Assembly: GCA_937934165.1 (NCBI GenBank)
Contig: CALGZX010000056.1
Span: 90,372-154,371, forward strand
Reading direction: 5' to 3'
Source: an uncultured Collinsella sp.
GTDB lineage: Bacteria > Actinomycetota > Coriobacteriia > Coriobacteriales > Coriobacteriaceae
DNA length: 64,000 nucleotides
Shown here piece by piece: positions 35,115-42,302 of this stretch (its first letter is position 1; each line of letters starts with the position of its first letter). Below the pieces are notes generated by a model. It was given only the letters and a program-made list of their open reading frames with translations. It searched no databases and had not been told where the DNA came from. Both the position numbers and the translations under genes were made by a program.

Positions 35115-35453
35115 ATGAAGACTATTAAGTCTCGGCAAGATTTCGAGCATGTGTTCAGTCAGGGGCGTCGTTTCAATCACCCTCTGATTCGAATGACCAT
35201 ATGTGAATCGGTTGGCGAAGGCGACTCCGGAAGGGTCGCCTTCGTTGGTGCTAAACGGCTCGGTTGTGCTGTCGTGCGCAACCGTTCTAAGCGTGTGATG
35301 CGCGAGGCCGCCCGCAGCTGCGGATTTCCCGTTGCGGGTTATGACATCATCTTGTTCGCAACTCCCAAGACGAGGGTTTCCTCGCCGCAGGAGATGGACA
35401 AGGCATTGCGTTCGCTTGTGAAACGCGCCGGCGTTGCCGGGGAGGAGCGATGA
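35115..35453 (+). CDS. rnpA: ribonuclease P protein component
   Basis: A 112-residue basic protein with the RNR motif region VGAKRLGCAVVRNRSKRVMREA, which binds the RNase P RNA; it matures tRNA 5' ends. It starts 20 bases after rpmH and its stop overlaps the yidD ATG by four bases. Confidence 0.95.
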   Translation: MKTIKSRQDFEHVFSQGRRFNHPLIRMTICESVGEGDSGRVAFVGAKRLGCAVVRNRSKRVMREAARSCGFPVAGYDIILFATPKTRVSSPQEMDKALRSLVKRAGVAGEER

Positions 35454-35674
35454 GCAATCACGTTTTGCGACGTGTTGCCATCGCTCCTATTCGCATATAT
35501 CAACAGGTTATTTCGCCCTTATTGCCTGACGCCTGCATTTATTACCCAACGTGCTCGCAATACGCCGTCCAGGCGATTGAGAAGTACGGTGTTTTGAGAG
35601 GCTGCTGGCTTGCCGTGAGGCGCATCGCTCGCTGCAATCCCCTGCACGTCGGCGGTTATGACCCTGTGCCCTAG
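35450..35674 (+). CDS. yidD: membrane protein insertion efficiency factor YidD
   Basis: A 74-residue protein with the family core ISPLLPDACIYYPTCSQYAV and GCWLAVRRIARCNPLHVGGY, including the three conserved Cys. It acts with YidC on the inner face of the membrane. Overlaps rnpA by ATGA. Confidence 0.93.
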   Translation: MSNHVLRRVAIAPIRIYQQVISPLLPDACIYYPTCSQYAVQAIEKYGVLRGCWLAVRRIARCNPLHVGGYDPVP

Positions 35675-35703
35675 CGGGCACTCGCTATCGGAGGAAAACT
35701 TAC

Positions 35704-36474
35704 ATGTGGGATTGGATCGTTAACATCCTTTTCGAGCTGCTCAAGCTCATCCAGACCTTTGCGGTCGACTGGGGCCTGTCCATCATCATCCTGGTGGTCA
35801 TCATCCGTCTGCTGCTGACGCCGCTTATGCTCAAGTCGACCAAGTCGACGGCTCGCATGCAGGTGCTGCAGCCCAAGATGCTCGAGATTCAGGAGCGCTA
35901 TGCCGACGATCCTCAGCGCCAGGCCGAGGAGATGCAGAAGTTCTACAGCGAGAACAAGTTCAACCCGATGGCTGGTTGTTTGCCGCTGTTGATCCAGATG
36001 CCTGTCCTGTTCGCCCTGTTTACGTTGCTGCGCAACCTGCCGCAGTACTTTAACGACGGCACGTTCTCGTTCTTCAACATCCTGCCCGACCTGACCACCA
36101 CGCCGAGCGCTTCCTTTGCCGATGGCTTTATGGTTGCGCTGCCTGCGCTGGTCTGCCTGATTCTGTTCGCCGTCCTGACCCTGATTCCGCAGCTCTATAT
36201 GTCGCGCAACCAGACCGGCCAGCAGGCTCAGAGCATGCGTATGATGGCTGTTGTCATGACGGTCATGATGCTTTGGATGGGCTGGAGCCTTCCCGTTGGT
36301 GTTCTGCTGTACTACGACGTCTCGTCTGCTTGGCAGGTTATCCAGCAGATTTTTGTGACGCAGAAGGTTATCGAGAAGGCCAAGGCCGATGAGGAGGAGC
36401 GTCTTAAGAACGCGCCGCTGCAGGTTGAGGTCACTCGTCGAGAGAAGAAGCCGCGCCCGCACAAGAAGAAGTAG
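35704..36474 (+). CDS. yidC: membrane protein insertase YidC/Oxa1
   Basis: A 256-residue insertase of the short Gram-positive type: DWGLSIIILVVIIRLLLTPL with its positively charged groove residue, the cytosolic hairpin (QVLQPKMLEIQERYADDPQR), GCLPLLIQMPVLFALFTLL, and a basic tail (REKKPRPHKKK) that contacts ribosomes. There is no lipobox at the N-terminus, which distinguishes it from the lipoprotein SpoIIIJ form. Confidence 0.95.
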   Translation: MWDWIVNILFELLKLIQTFAVDWGLSIIILVVIIRLLLTPLMLKSTKSTARMQVLQPKMLEIQERYADDPQRQAEEMQKFYSENKFNPMAGCLPLLIQMPVLFALFTLLRNLPQYFNDGTFSFFNILPDLTTTPSASFADGFMVALPALVCLILFAVLTLIPQLYMSRNQTGQQAQSMRMMAVVMTVMMLWMGWSLPVGVLLYYDVSSAWQVIQQIFVTQKVIEKAKADEEERLKNAPLQVEVTRREKKPRPHKKK

Positions 36475-36491
36475 TGGGATATCAATCTTAT

Positions 36492-36503
36492 TTAGGTACC
36501 TAA
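36492..36503. repeat. 12-bp palindrome TTAGGTACCTAA, copy 1
   Basis: Perfect palindrome between yidC and jag; an identical copy is at 39996-40007. Confidence 0.6.
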
Positions 36504-36518
36504 CTTTTGGAGTACGTT

Positions 36519-37088
36519 ATGTCTGAAGAGATCATCGAGGATATGCTTGAGGAGGTTGCCCCGCAGGTCGCGGGCGATTATCCCGAGATTGCACAGCGCT
36601 ACAAGGCTGGTGAAGAGCTGACCGATGAGGAGCTCGACACCATTGCCGATGTTGCGATTTCCATCCTGCGTTCCATCCTTTCGCACTTCGATGCCGCCAA
36701 CTCTCCCATCGATGAGTATGAGGGTGACGAGGGTGAGCTGATTCTGGATGTAACGGCTCCCGATCTTGCTGTTCTCATTGGCCGTCATGGTCGCACCCTT
36801 GATGCCCTTCAGGTTATGTTCTCTTTGCTGGTGAGCCGCAAGCTTGGCTTTAGGTATCCGGTTGTAGTGGACGTCGAGGGATACAAGAGCCGCCGTCAGG
36901 ACAAGGTTGCCTCCATGGCTCAGTCTGCTGCCGAGCGCGCCATCCGCACTCACAAGAGTGTTTCGCTTCCGCCCATGAATGCCTACGAGCGCCGACTGGT
37001 TCACATTGCACTTCGCGGCAATGATGCGGTCGATACTCATTCTGAGGGTTCTGACCCTGATCGCCATGTAGTGATTGTTGCTCGATAA
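36519..37088 (+). CDS. jag: Jag/KhpB RNA-binding protein (KH and R3H domains)
   Basis: A 189-residue protein: helical N-terminal part, KH domain with APDLAVLIGRHGRTLDALQV, and R3H domain with DKVASMAQSAAERAIRTHKS and MNAYERRLVHIALRG. KhpB with KhpA binds RNA and affects cell elongation in Gram-positives. The ATG at 36519 has GGAG six bases upstream; a TTG four codons earlier overlaps the site. Ends at a strong terminator. Confidence 0.93.
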   Translation: MSEEIIEDMLEEVAPQVAGDYPEIAQRYKAGEELTDEELDTIADVAISILRSILSHFDAANSPIDEYEGDEGELILDVTAPDLAVLIGRHGRTLDALQVMFSLLVSRKLGFRYPVVVDVEGYKSRRQDKVASMAQSAAERAIRTHKSVSLPPMNAYERRLVHIALRGNDAVDTHSEGSDPDRHVVIVAR

Positions 37089-37106
37089 TCTACTCGAGCT
37101 TATGCT

Positions 37107-37138
37107 AAGGGGACGTGGTTTCCACGTCCCCTTTTTTT
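37107..37138 (+). terminator. terminator after jag
   Basis: AAGGGGACGTGG pairs with CCACGTCCCCTT, followed by seven T. Confidence 0.92.
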
Positions 37139-37184
37139 GTCAAAAGTTCTCGATACACTGATTTTTGTCAGAAAGGAGCTTTCG

Positions 37185-37922
37185 TTGTTAGTACTTACTG
37201 ATCAGCAGGCTGACGAGATGTTGAGTCGTCTAACTTCCTATTGCAAAGAGTATTCCTTCAGCGTAACTGATGTTGAGCTGAGGAAATGTATCCAGCATTT
37301 GGATTTGGTTCTTGAAACAAATAAGACAACCAATCTCACCCGTATTCTTAACGTAGAAGATGCTGCAGTACTTCATATCCTTGACTCACTTGTTTTGCTC
37401 CCATATATCAATAAGGCTCCTGAGGGAGCTTTGCTCGATATGGGAACAGGTGCGGGCTTCCCTGGTATTCCATTAACCATAACCACGCATCGTAAAGCTA
37501 CTTATATTGACTCTGTTGGCAAGAAGGTTGATGCTGTTAATTCCTTTGTCCATGCTCTTGGATTGAAACGTGCTCATGCGGTTCATGATCGTCTTGAAGA
37601 ATATGCTCGAAGCCATAAGAAGCAGTTCTCTGTTGTAACCGCCCGTGCACTTGCCCCTCTACCGATTCTTGTTGAGTATGCGGCTCCGTACCTCAAGGAT
37701 GGAGGGCTATTTGTTATCACCAAGGGCAATCCTTCGGATGAGGAGCTTACTTCTGGCATGTCAGCTGCAAAGATTTGCGGCTTCACTTTGCTTCTGAATG
37801 ACGCTATCGATTTGCCTGAGGGCCTGGGCCACAGGGAGTTCATTGTTCTTAAGAAGAGTCATCCAGCATCCGTCTCATTGCCTCGTGCAAATGGCATGGC
37901 AAAGAAGAATCCGCTTGCCTAG
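37185..37922 (+). CDS. rsmG: 16S rRNA (guanine527-N7)-methyltransferase
   Basis: A 245-residue SAM-dependent methyltransferase with NKTTNLTRI, LLDMGTGAGFPGIPL (SAM-binding loop) and VVTARALAPLPILVEYAAPY. It modifies G527 in 16S rRNA. The start is taken as TTG at 37185, six bases after GAAAGGAGC; the reading frame opens earlier, inside the terminator. This gene and the next three have clearly lower GC (about 45 percent in a sampled 60-base stretch) than the rest of the window. Confidence 0.9.
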   Translation: MLVLTDQQADEMLSRLTSYCKEYSFSVTDVELRKCIQHLDLVLETNKTTNLTRILNVEDAAVLHILDSLVLLPYINKAPEGALLDMGTGAGFPGIPLTITTHRKATYIDSVGKKVDAVNSFVHALGLKRAHAVHDRLEEYARSHKKQFSVVTARALAPLPILVEYAAPYLKDGGLFVITKGNPSDEELTSGMSAAKICGFTLLLNDAIDLPEGLGHREFIVLKKSHPASVSLPRANGMAKKNPLA

Positions 37923-37923
37923 A

Positions 37924-37939
37924 TGTTTCACGTGAAACA
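37924..37939. promoter_or_regulatory. parS site 1
   Basis: TGTTTCACGTGAAACA, the exact consensus ParB-binding palindrome, just after the rsmG stop. Confidence 0.97.
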
Positions 37940-37962
37940 TAATGGATACTAACAACTTGCGG

Positions 37963-37978
37963 TGTTTCACGTGAAACA
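37963..37978. promoter_or_regulatory. parS site 2
   Basis: Exact TGTTTCACGTGAAACA. Confidence 0.97.
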
Positions 37979-38001
37979 TGGCGGTTGATATCGAATCGGA
38001 A

Positions 38002-38017
38002 TGTTTCACGTGAAACA
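38002..38017. promoter_or_regulatory. parS site 3
   Basis: Exact TGTTTCACGTGAAACA; the three sites are evenly spaced with centres 39 bases apart. Confidence 0.97.
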
Positions 38018-38056
38018 TCCTCCGTTTGACAGCTTTAATACACACCAGGAGGGACC

Positions 38057-38857
38057 GTGGGATTTCGCGACGTTAAGCGTTCTAAGAGCGCAAAAGACAC
38101 GCGTATCATTGCAATCATCAATCAAAAAGGCGGCGTCGGTAAGTCAACGACGGCTGTAAACCTTGCAGCAGCACTGGGTGAGCAGGGTCGTAAGACGCTG
38201 ATTGTCGATTTTGATCCGCAAGGAAACAGCACAAGCGGATTTGGAATTGAAAAAGAAGACCTTGATCACTGCATCTATGATGCATTGTTGAATGATGTGC
38301 CGGCAGAATCGCTTGTTCTTGATACAAATTGCAAAAAGGTATTCGTAATTCCGGCTACAATTCAGCTTGCAGGCGCGGAAATTGAACTCGTAAGCGCAAT
38401 TGCTCGTGAAACCCGTCTCAAAGATTTGCTTGAGCCGATTCAGGACGAGTTCGATTTTATTTTCATTGACTGTCCCCCTTCGCTCGGCCTGCTTACTATC
38501 AACGCCTTGACCGCAGCAGACAGCGTTTTGATTCCGATCCAATGCGAGTATTATGCACTTGAGGGCGTTACGAAGCTGCTTGAGTCAATGAAGATGGTCA
38601 AATCACGTCTGAACAAGGGCTTAGACACCTATGGTGTGCTTATGACCATGTATGACTCGCGTACTTCTCTATCGAATCAGGTTGTTGAGGAGGTTCAATC
38701 GTACTTTGGTGATAAGGCGTTTAAGACGCTGATCCCCCGTACGGTTAAAATCTCCGAAGCTCCGTCTTTTGGAGAACCGGTAATTACCTATGCACCTCAA
38801 AATAAGGGTGCAAAAGCGTATATGAACCTTGCAAAAGAGGTGATCAAGCGTGCCTAG
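38057..38857 (+). CDS. parA: chromosome partitioning ATPase ParA/Soj
   Basis: A 266-residue deviant Walker ATPase: INQKGGVGKSTTAVNLAAAL, DFDPQGNSTSGFG, and FIDCPPSLGLLTINAL. Without the long N-terminal HTH of plasmid ParA, it is the chromosomal Soj type that moves ParB-parS complexes. GTG start with AGGAGG upstream. Its last eight bases overlap parB. Confidence 0.96.
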   Translation: MGFRDVKRSKSAKDTRIIAIINQKGGVGKSTTAVNLAAALGEQGRKTLIVDFDPQGNSTSGFGIEKEDLDHCIYDALLNDVPAESLVLDTNCKKVFVIPATIQLAGAEIELVSAIARETRLKDLLEPIQDEFDFIFIDCPPSLGLLTINALTAADSVLIPIQCEYYALEGVTKLLESMKMVKSRLNKGLDTYGVLMTMYDSRTSLSNQVVEEVQSYFGDKAFKTLIPRTVKISEAPSFGEPVITYAPQNKGAKAYMNLAKEVIKRA

Positions 38858-39755
38858 TGTAAAGAAACGTGGCGGATTGGGACGTGGACTCAATGCTTTG
38901 GTCTCAGAGGCCGAGTATGAGACCGGTGGTTCGGCTGCATCGGCTTCAAATGCCGCATCTGAAACAAAGCTACCTATTGAGGATATCGTTCCCAACCCTA
39001 ATCAGCCACGAATTCATTTTAACGAAACTGAACTTCGCGAGTTAAGTGAATCAATCCAAGAACACGGCGTTTTGCAGCCGCTTTTGGTTCGCAAGCATGG
39101 AAACGGCTATGAGATCATTGCTGGTGAGCGTCGTTACCAAGCTTCAAAGCTTGCTGGTCTTGAGGAACTGCCTGTCATCATTAAAGATGTTAACGATGAA
39201 GAGATGCTGGCTCTTGCTCTTATCGAAAACCTTCAACGTTCTGATCTGAATCCCGTCGAAGAGGCTAAGGGCTATCGACAGCTCATCGATGCCAGCGGTA
39301 TGACCCAGGAGGCATTGTCGAGGGCGGTAAGCAAGTCACGCTCTGCAATTACAAACTCGCTGCGCCTTCTCGATCTCCCTGAAGTTGTTCAGCAGATGAT
39401 TTTTGAGGGCAAACTTACTGCTGGTCATGCGCGTGCTATTCTTGCAGTTCCCTATGAGGACGCTCGAATTCGACTTGCAGAGAAGGTTGTTGCAGAGGGC
39501 CTTTCCGTAAGAGCGACAGAAAATCTTGCTCCATTGTTTTCTGCCGGAGAGACACCTAAGACTTCGAGGCCTGCAACTCCTCAGTCTTTTAAAAAGGCTG
39601 CCCGCGTGCTTCGTCAGGTTTTTAATACCAACGTGCGTGTGAAGAGCTCGCGAGGAAAGAATAAGATTGAGATTGAGTTTAAAGACGAGGAAGAGCTCTC
39701 TCGTATTCTTGGCGAAATGATTCAGTTTGATCAAGGAGGCCAAGATGAGGAATAG
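38850..39755 (+). CDS. parB: chromosome partitioning CTPase ParB/Spo0J
   Basis: A 301-residue ParB with KRGGLGRGLNAL at the N-terminus (ParA-stimulating), the CTP-binding region (NPNQPRIHF, AGERRYQASK, ENLQRSDLNPVEEA), the HTH (MTQEALSRAVSKSRSAITNS) and a C-terminal dimer domain. The box II motif reads GERRYQ where GERRxR is usual. GTG start overlapping parA. Its targets, three parS sites, lie just upstream of parA. Confidence 0.95.
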   Translation: MPSVKKRGGLGRGLNALVSEAEYETGGSAASASNAASETKLPIEDIVPNPNQPRIHFNETELRELSESIQEHGVLQPLLVRKHGNGYEIIAGERRYQASKLAGLEELPVIIKDVNDEEMLALALIENLQRSDLNPVEEAKGYRQLIDASGMTQEALSRAVSKSRSAITNSLRLLDLPEVVQQMIFEGKLTAGHARAILAVPYEDARIRLAEKVVAEGLSVRATENLAPLFSAGETPKTSRPATPQSFKKAARVLRQVFNTNVRVKSSRGKNKIEIEFKDEEELSRILGEMIQFDQGGQDEE

Positions 39756-39999
39756 GATTTTAACTGCGATTGCATTGGCGACGACTGTCGCGGTTGGTGC
39801 CTTTGCTGGCTATAAGATCGCGACAGACGATGAGCTTCGAGGTCGTTTGCTTCGTAGCGCGCAAGATATTGTCGATACATCCAAGAAGAAAATGGATGTT
39901 ATGACAGAAGATGTTGCCATGCGCACTGCTCAGGTAACGAAGAATCCCAAGATTAATCAAGGTTGGGTTAGCAACCAATGGGAAAATGTAGGCTATTAG
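39745..39999 (+). CDS. small membrane-anchored protein (YtxH-like)
   Basis: An 84-residue protein with one N-terminal hydrophobic helix (ILTAIALATTVAVGAFAGYK) and a charged helical rest (RLLRSAQDIVDTSKKKMDVM), like YtxH-type proteins. CAAGGAGGCC precedes the ATG. It overlaps the end of parB by 11 bases, so it belongs to the parAB operon; the function is unknown. Confidence 0.75.
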   Translation: MRNRILTAIALATTVAVGAFAGYKIATDDELRGRLLRSAQDIVDTSKKKMDVMTEDVAMRTAQVTKNPKINQGWVSNQWENVGY

Positions 40000-40007
40000 G
40001 TACCTAA
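39996..40007. repeat. 12-bp palindrome TTAGGTACCTAA, copy 2
   Basis: Identical to 36492-36503; it contains the stop codon of the 39745 gene. Confidence 0.6.
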
Positions 40008-40125
40008 CAATTACTTAGCATATTTTGAGGGGTTGTTGTCTGATTCACGAGGCAAGGACCCCTTATTTTGGCCGTAAAAAATGGGACAGGTAGCAGCTGA
40101 TTCAAAATTAAGGTCAATAAATGAA

Positions 40126-40160
40126 ACGGCCCCGGTTGCATATCTTGCAACCGGGGCCGT
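40126..40160 (-). terminator. terminator-like 15-bp hairpin after rlmN
   Basis: ACGGCCCCGGTTGCA pairs perfectly with 40146-40160 around a 5-base loop; minus-strand readout then has TTTCATTTATT. Lies between the parB operon and rlmN, which run tail to tail. Confidence 0.7.
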
Positions 40161-40164
40161 TCGA

Positions 40165-40180
40165 TGTTTCACATGAAACG
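40165..40180. promoter_or_regulatory. degenerate parS site
   Basis: TGTTTCACATGAAACG, 14 of 16 bases of the parS consensus. Confidence 0.5.
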
Positions 40181-40198
40181 TTTTGGGGTGCGACTCCC

Positions 40199-41251
40199 CT
40201 ATGCGTTCTTCTGAACTTTGAAGCGCTGCTTCAGCTGTCCGCAAGCGGCGTCAATATCGTTACCACGGGAGTTACGAATCGTGGTCTCGATGCCACGGGA
40301 CTCAAGACGACGCTGAAGATCCTCAACCTTATGAATCGGCGACGGCTTGAGCGGGCTACCCTCAATGTCGTTAAGCTGAATAAGGTTAACGTGGCACAGC
40401 GTTCCCTCACAGAAGTCGCAGAGCGCCTGCATCTCGGGGTTCGTATCGTTGACGCCTTCGATCATGGCATACTCATAGGTCGGGCGGCGGCCAGTCTTCT
40501 CGGTGTAGAGCTGAAGCGCCTCGTGAAGGCGAAGCAGTGTGTACTTCTTAACACCGGGCATGAGCTTGTTGCGCGTCGACTGGATGGCGGAATGCAGGGA
40601 AACGGCAAGCGTGAACTGCTCGGGGATATCGGCAAATTTGCGAATACCGGGAATAACGCCGCTGGTAGAGACGGTGAGGTGACGAGCGCCGATACCGATG
40701 CCATCGGGGTCGTTGAGGATTCGCAGCGCCTTGAGAACCTCGTCGTAGTTGGCAAACGGCTCGCCCTGGCCCATGAAGACGACGCTCGTGGCACGCTCGC
40801 CAAAGTCGTTGGATACATGAAGTACCTGGTCGACGATCTCTTGAGCGGTCAGAGAGCGCTTGAGGCCGTTGAGACCGGTAGCGCAAAAGGCGCAGCCCAT
40901 GCCACAGCCAGCCTGGGTGGAAACGCAGACGGAAAGCTTGTTACGACGGGGCATACCGACAGTCTCGACGGAAACGCCGTCGTGGTACTCGAGCAGATAC
41001 TTACGAGAGCCATCTTTGGAAACCTGCTTGGTTAGTTCAGTCGGCGTGTCAAAGGCAAAAGCCTCTTTAAGCTGCTCGCGGAAAGCCTTGGGAAGGTTGG
41101 TCATATCGTCAAACGAACAAACGTTCTTCTCAAAGACCCATTCGATGAGCTGCTTCGCGCGGAAGGCGGGCTGGCCAAGTTCGGCCACGAGCTCGCGAAT
41201 ATCGTTTTGGCTCAAGTCGCGAATGTCCTGAGATTTAGTCCTGGGATTCAT
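40199..41251 (-). CDS. rlmN: 23S rRNA/tRNA adenine-C2 methyltransferase RlmN
   Basis: A 350-residue radical SAM enzyme with the cluster motif C116xxxC120xxC123 in CGMGCAFCATG, and the late catalytic Cys in GNDIDAACGQL. It methylates A2503 of 23S rRNA and A37 of some tRNAs. The ATG lies 85 bases from ddl, which is divergent. Confidence 0.95.
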   Translation of the reverse strand: MNPRTKSQDIRDLSQNDIRELVAELGQPAFRAKQLIEWVFEKNVCSFDDMTNLPKAFREQLKEAFAFDTPTELTKQVSKDGSRKYLLEYHDGVSVETVGMPRRNKLSVCVSTQAGCGMGCAFCATGLNGLKRSLTAQEIVDQVLHVSNDFGERATSVVFMGQGEPFANYDEVLKALRILNDPDGIGIGARHLTVSTSGVIPGIRKFADIPEQFTLAVSLHSAIQSTRNKLMPGVKKYTLLRLHEALQLYTEKTGRRPTYEYAMIEGVNDTNPEMQALCDFCEGTLCHVNLIQLNDIEGSPLKPSPIHKVEDLQRRLESRGIETTIRNSRGNDIDAACGQLKQRFKVQKNA

Positions 41252-41266
41252 GGAAGCCTTTCGATT

Positions 41267-41296
41267 TTGGGGAAACGTAGAGGGTATCGCTACAAT
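41267..41296 (+). promoter_or_regulatory. possible ddl promoter
   Basis: TTGGGG (41267-41272), 18-base spacer, TACAAT (41291-41296), in the rlmN-ddl divergent gap. Confidence 0.45.
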
Positions 41297-41336
41297 ATGT
41301 TATCAGCTGCAGAAATTATAGAGGAGGAGTCTGCCC

Positions 41337-42302
41337 ATGCCGGGTAAAAGCCTAGAGAACATGCACGTAGCGGTCTTGGCGGGCGGTCATTCCGCTGAGC
41401 GCGAGATCTCGCTCAATTCGGGAAAGAACGTCGTGGTTGCCTTGAAGGAGGCCGGCTACACTTCGGTGGAGCTGCTCGACACGGCCGCCGATGATTTTAT
41501 GGTAACCATGGCGACCGGCGGCTTTGACGTGGCGTTTATCGCCATGCACGGTGCCGGCGGCGAGGATGGCGCCATGCAGGGCGCCATGGAGACCCTGGGT
41601 ATCCCCTACACGGCCTCGGGCGTGCTTGCCAGCGCCTGCGGTGCCGACAAGGAGGTCTCTAAGCTCCTGTACGCCAAGGCGGGCATTCCTGTTGCCCCCG
41701 GCCTTGCGCTCGAGGTGGGCGATGAAGTCGATATCGATCATATCGTCGAGGTTTGTGGCGAGCGCTGCTTTGTGAAGCCGGCCGTCAACGGTTCCAGCTA
41801 TGGCATTTCCCTGGTCCATGAGCCCTCCGAGCTGCCCGCGGCAATCGCCAAGGCGTTTGAGTACGGAGACAAAGTGCTGGTCGAGAAGTGTATCGAGGGT
41901 ACCGAGATCACCGTCGGCGTATACGGCGAGGACGACGTGCGCGCTCTGCCGATTGTCGAGATTCGTAAGCCCAAGGACTGCGAGTTCTACGATCTGGACG
42001 TGAAGTATGTCGACCCTACAGACATCCATCGCATTCCGGCGCAGATTTCGCCCGAGAATTACGCTCGTGCTCAGGAGCTTGCCTGTGCCGCTCACAAGGC
42101 TCTCGGTTGCCTGGGTATCTCGCGCAGCGACTTTATCGTGAGTGAGGACGGCCCCGTCATCCTCGAGACCAATACCATTCCCGGCATGACCGATACGTCG
42201 CTGTATCCGGATGAGATCCGCCACACCGACGACATGACGTTCCCGCAGGTCTGTGACAGCCTAATCCGTATGGGCCTTCGTCGAGCGGGCATTGCATGCT
42301 AA
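41337..42302 (+). CDS. ddl: D-alanine-D-alanine ligase
   Basis: Makes the D-Ala-D-Ala dipeptide of peptidoglycan. The 321-residue product has VAVLAGGHSAEREISLNSGK, the ATP-grasp core (CFVKPAVNGSSYGISLV, EITVGVYG) and LETNTIPGMTDTSLYPDE. GSSYGIS rather than a lactate-type loop and MTDTSLYP with Tyr suggest a normal, vancomycin-sensitive ligase; this is inference. GAGGAGGAG precedes the ATG. Confidence 0.95.
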   Translation: MPGKSLENMHVAVLAGGHSAEREISLNSGKNVVVALKEAGYTSVELLDTAADDFMVTMATGGFDVAFIAMHGAGGEDGAMQGAMETLGIPYTASGVLASACGADKEVSKLLYAKAGIPVAPGLALEVGDEVDIDHIVEVCGERCFVKPAVNGSSYGISLVHEPSELPAAIAKAFEYGDKVLVEKCIEGTEITVGVYGEDDVRALPIVEIRKPKDCEFYDLDVKYVDPTDIHRIPAQISPENYARAQELACAAHKALGCLGISRSDFIVSEDGPVILETNTIPGMTDTSLYPDEIRHTDDMTFPQVCDSLIRMGLRRAGIAC

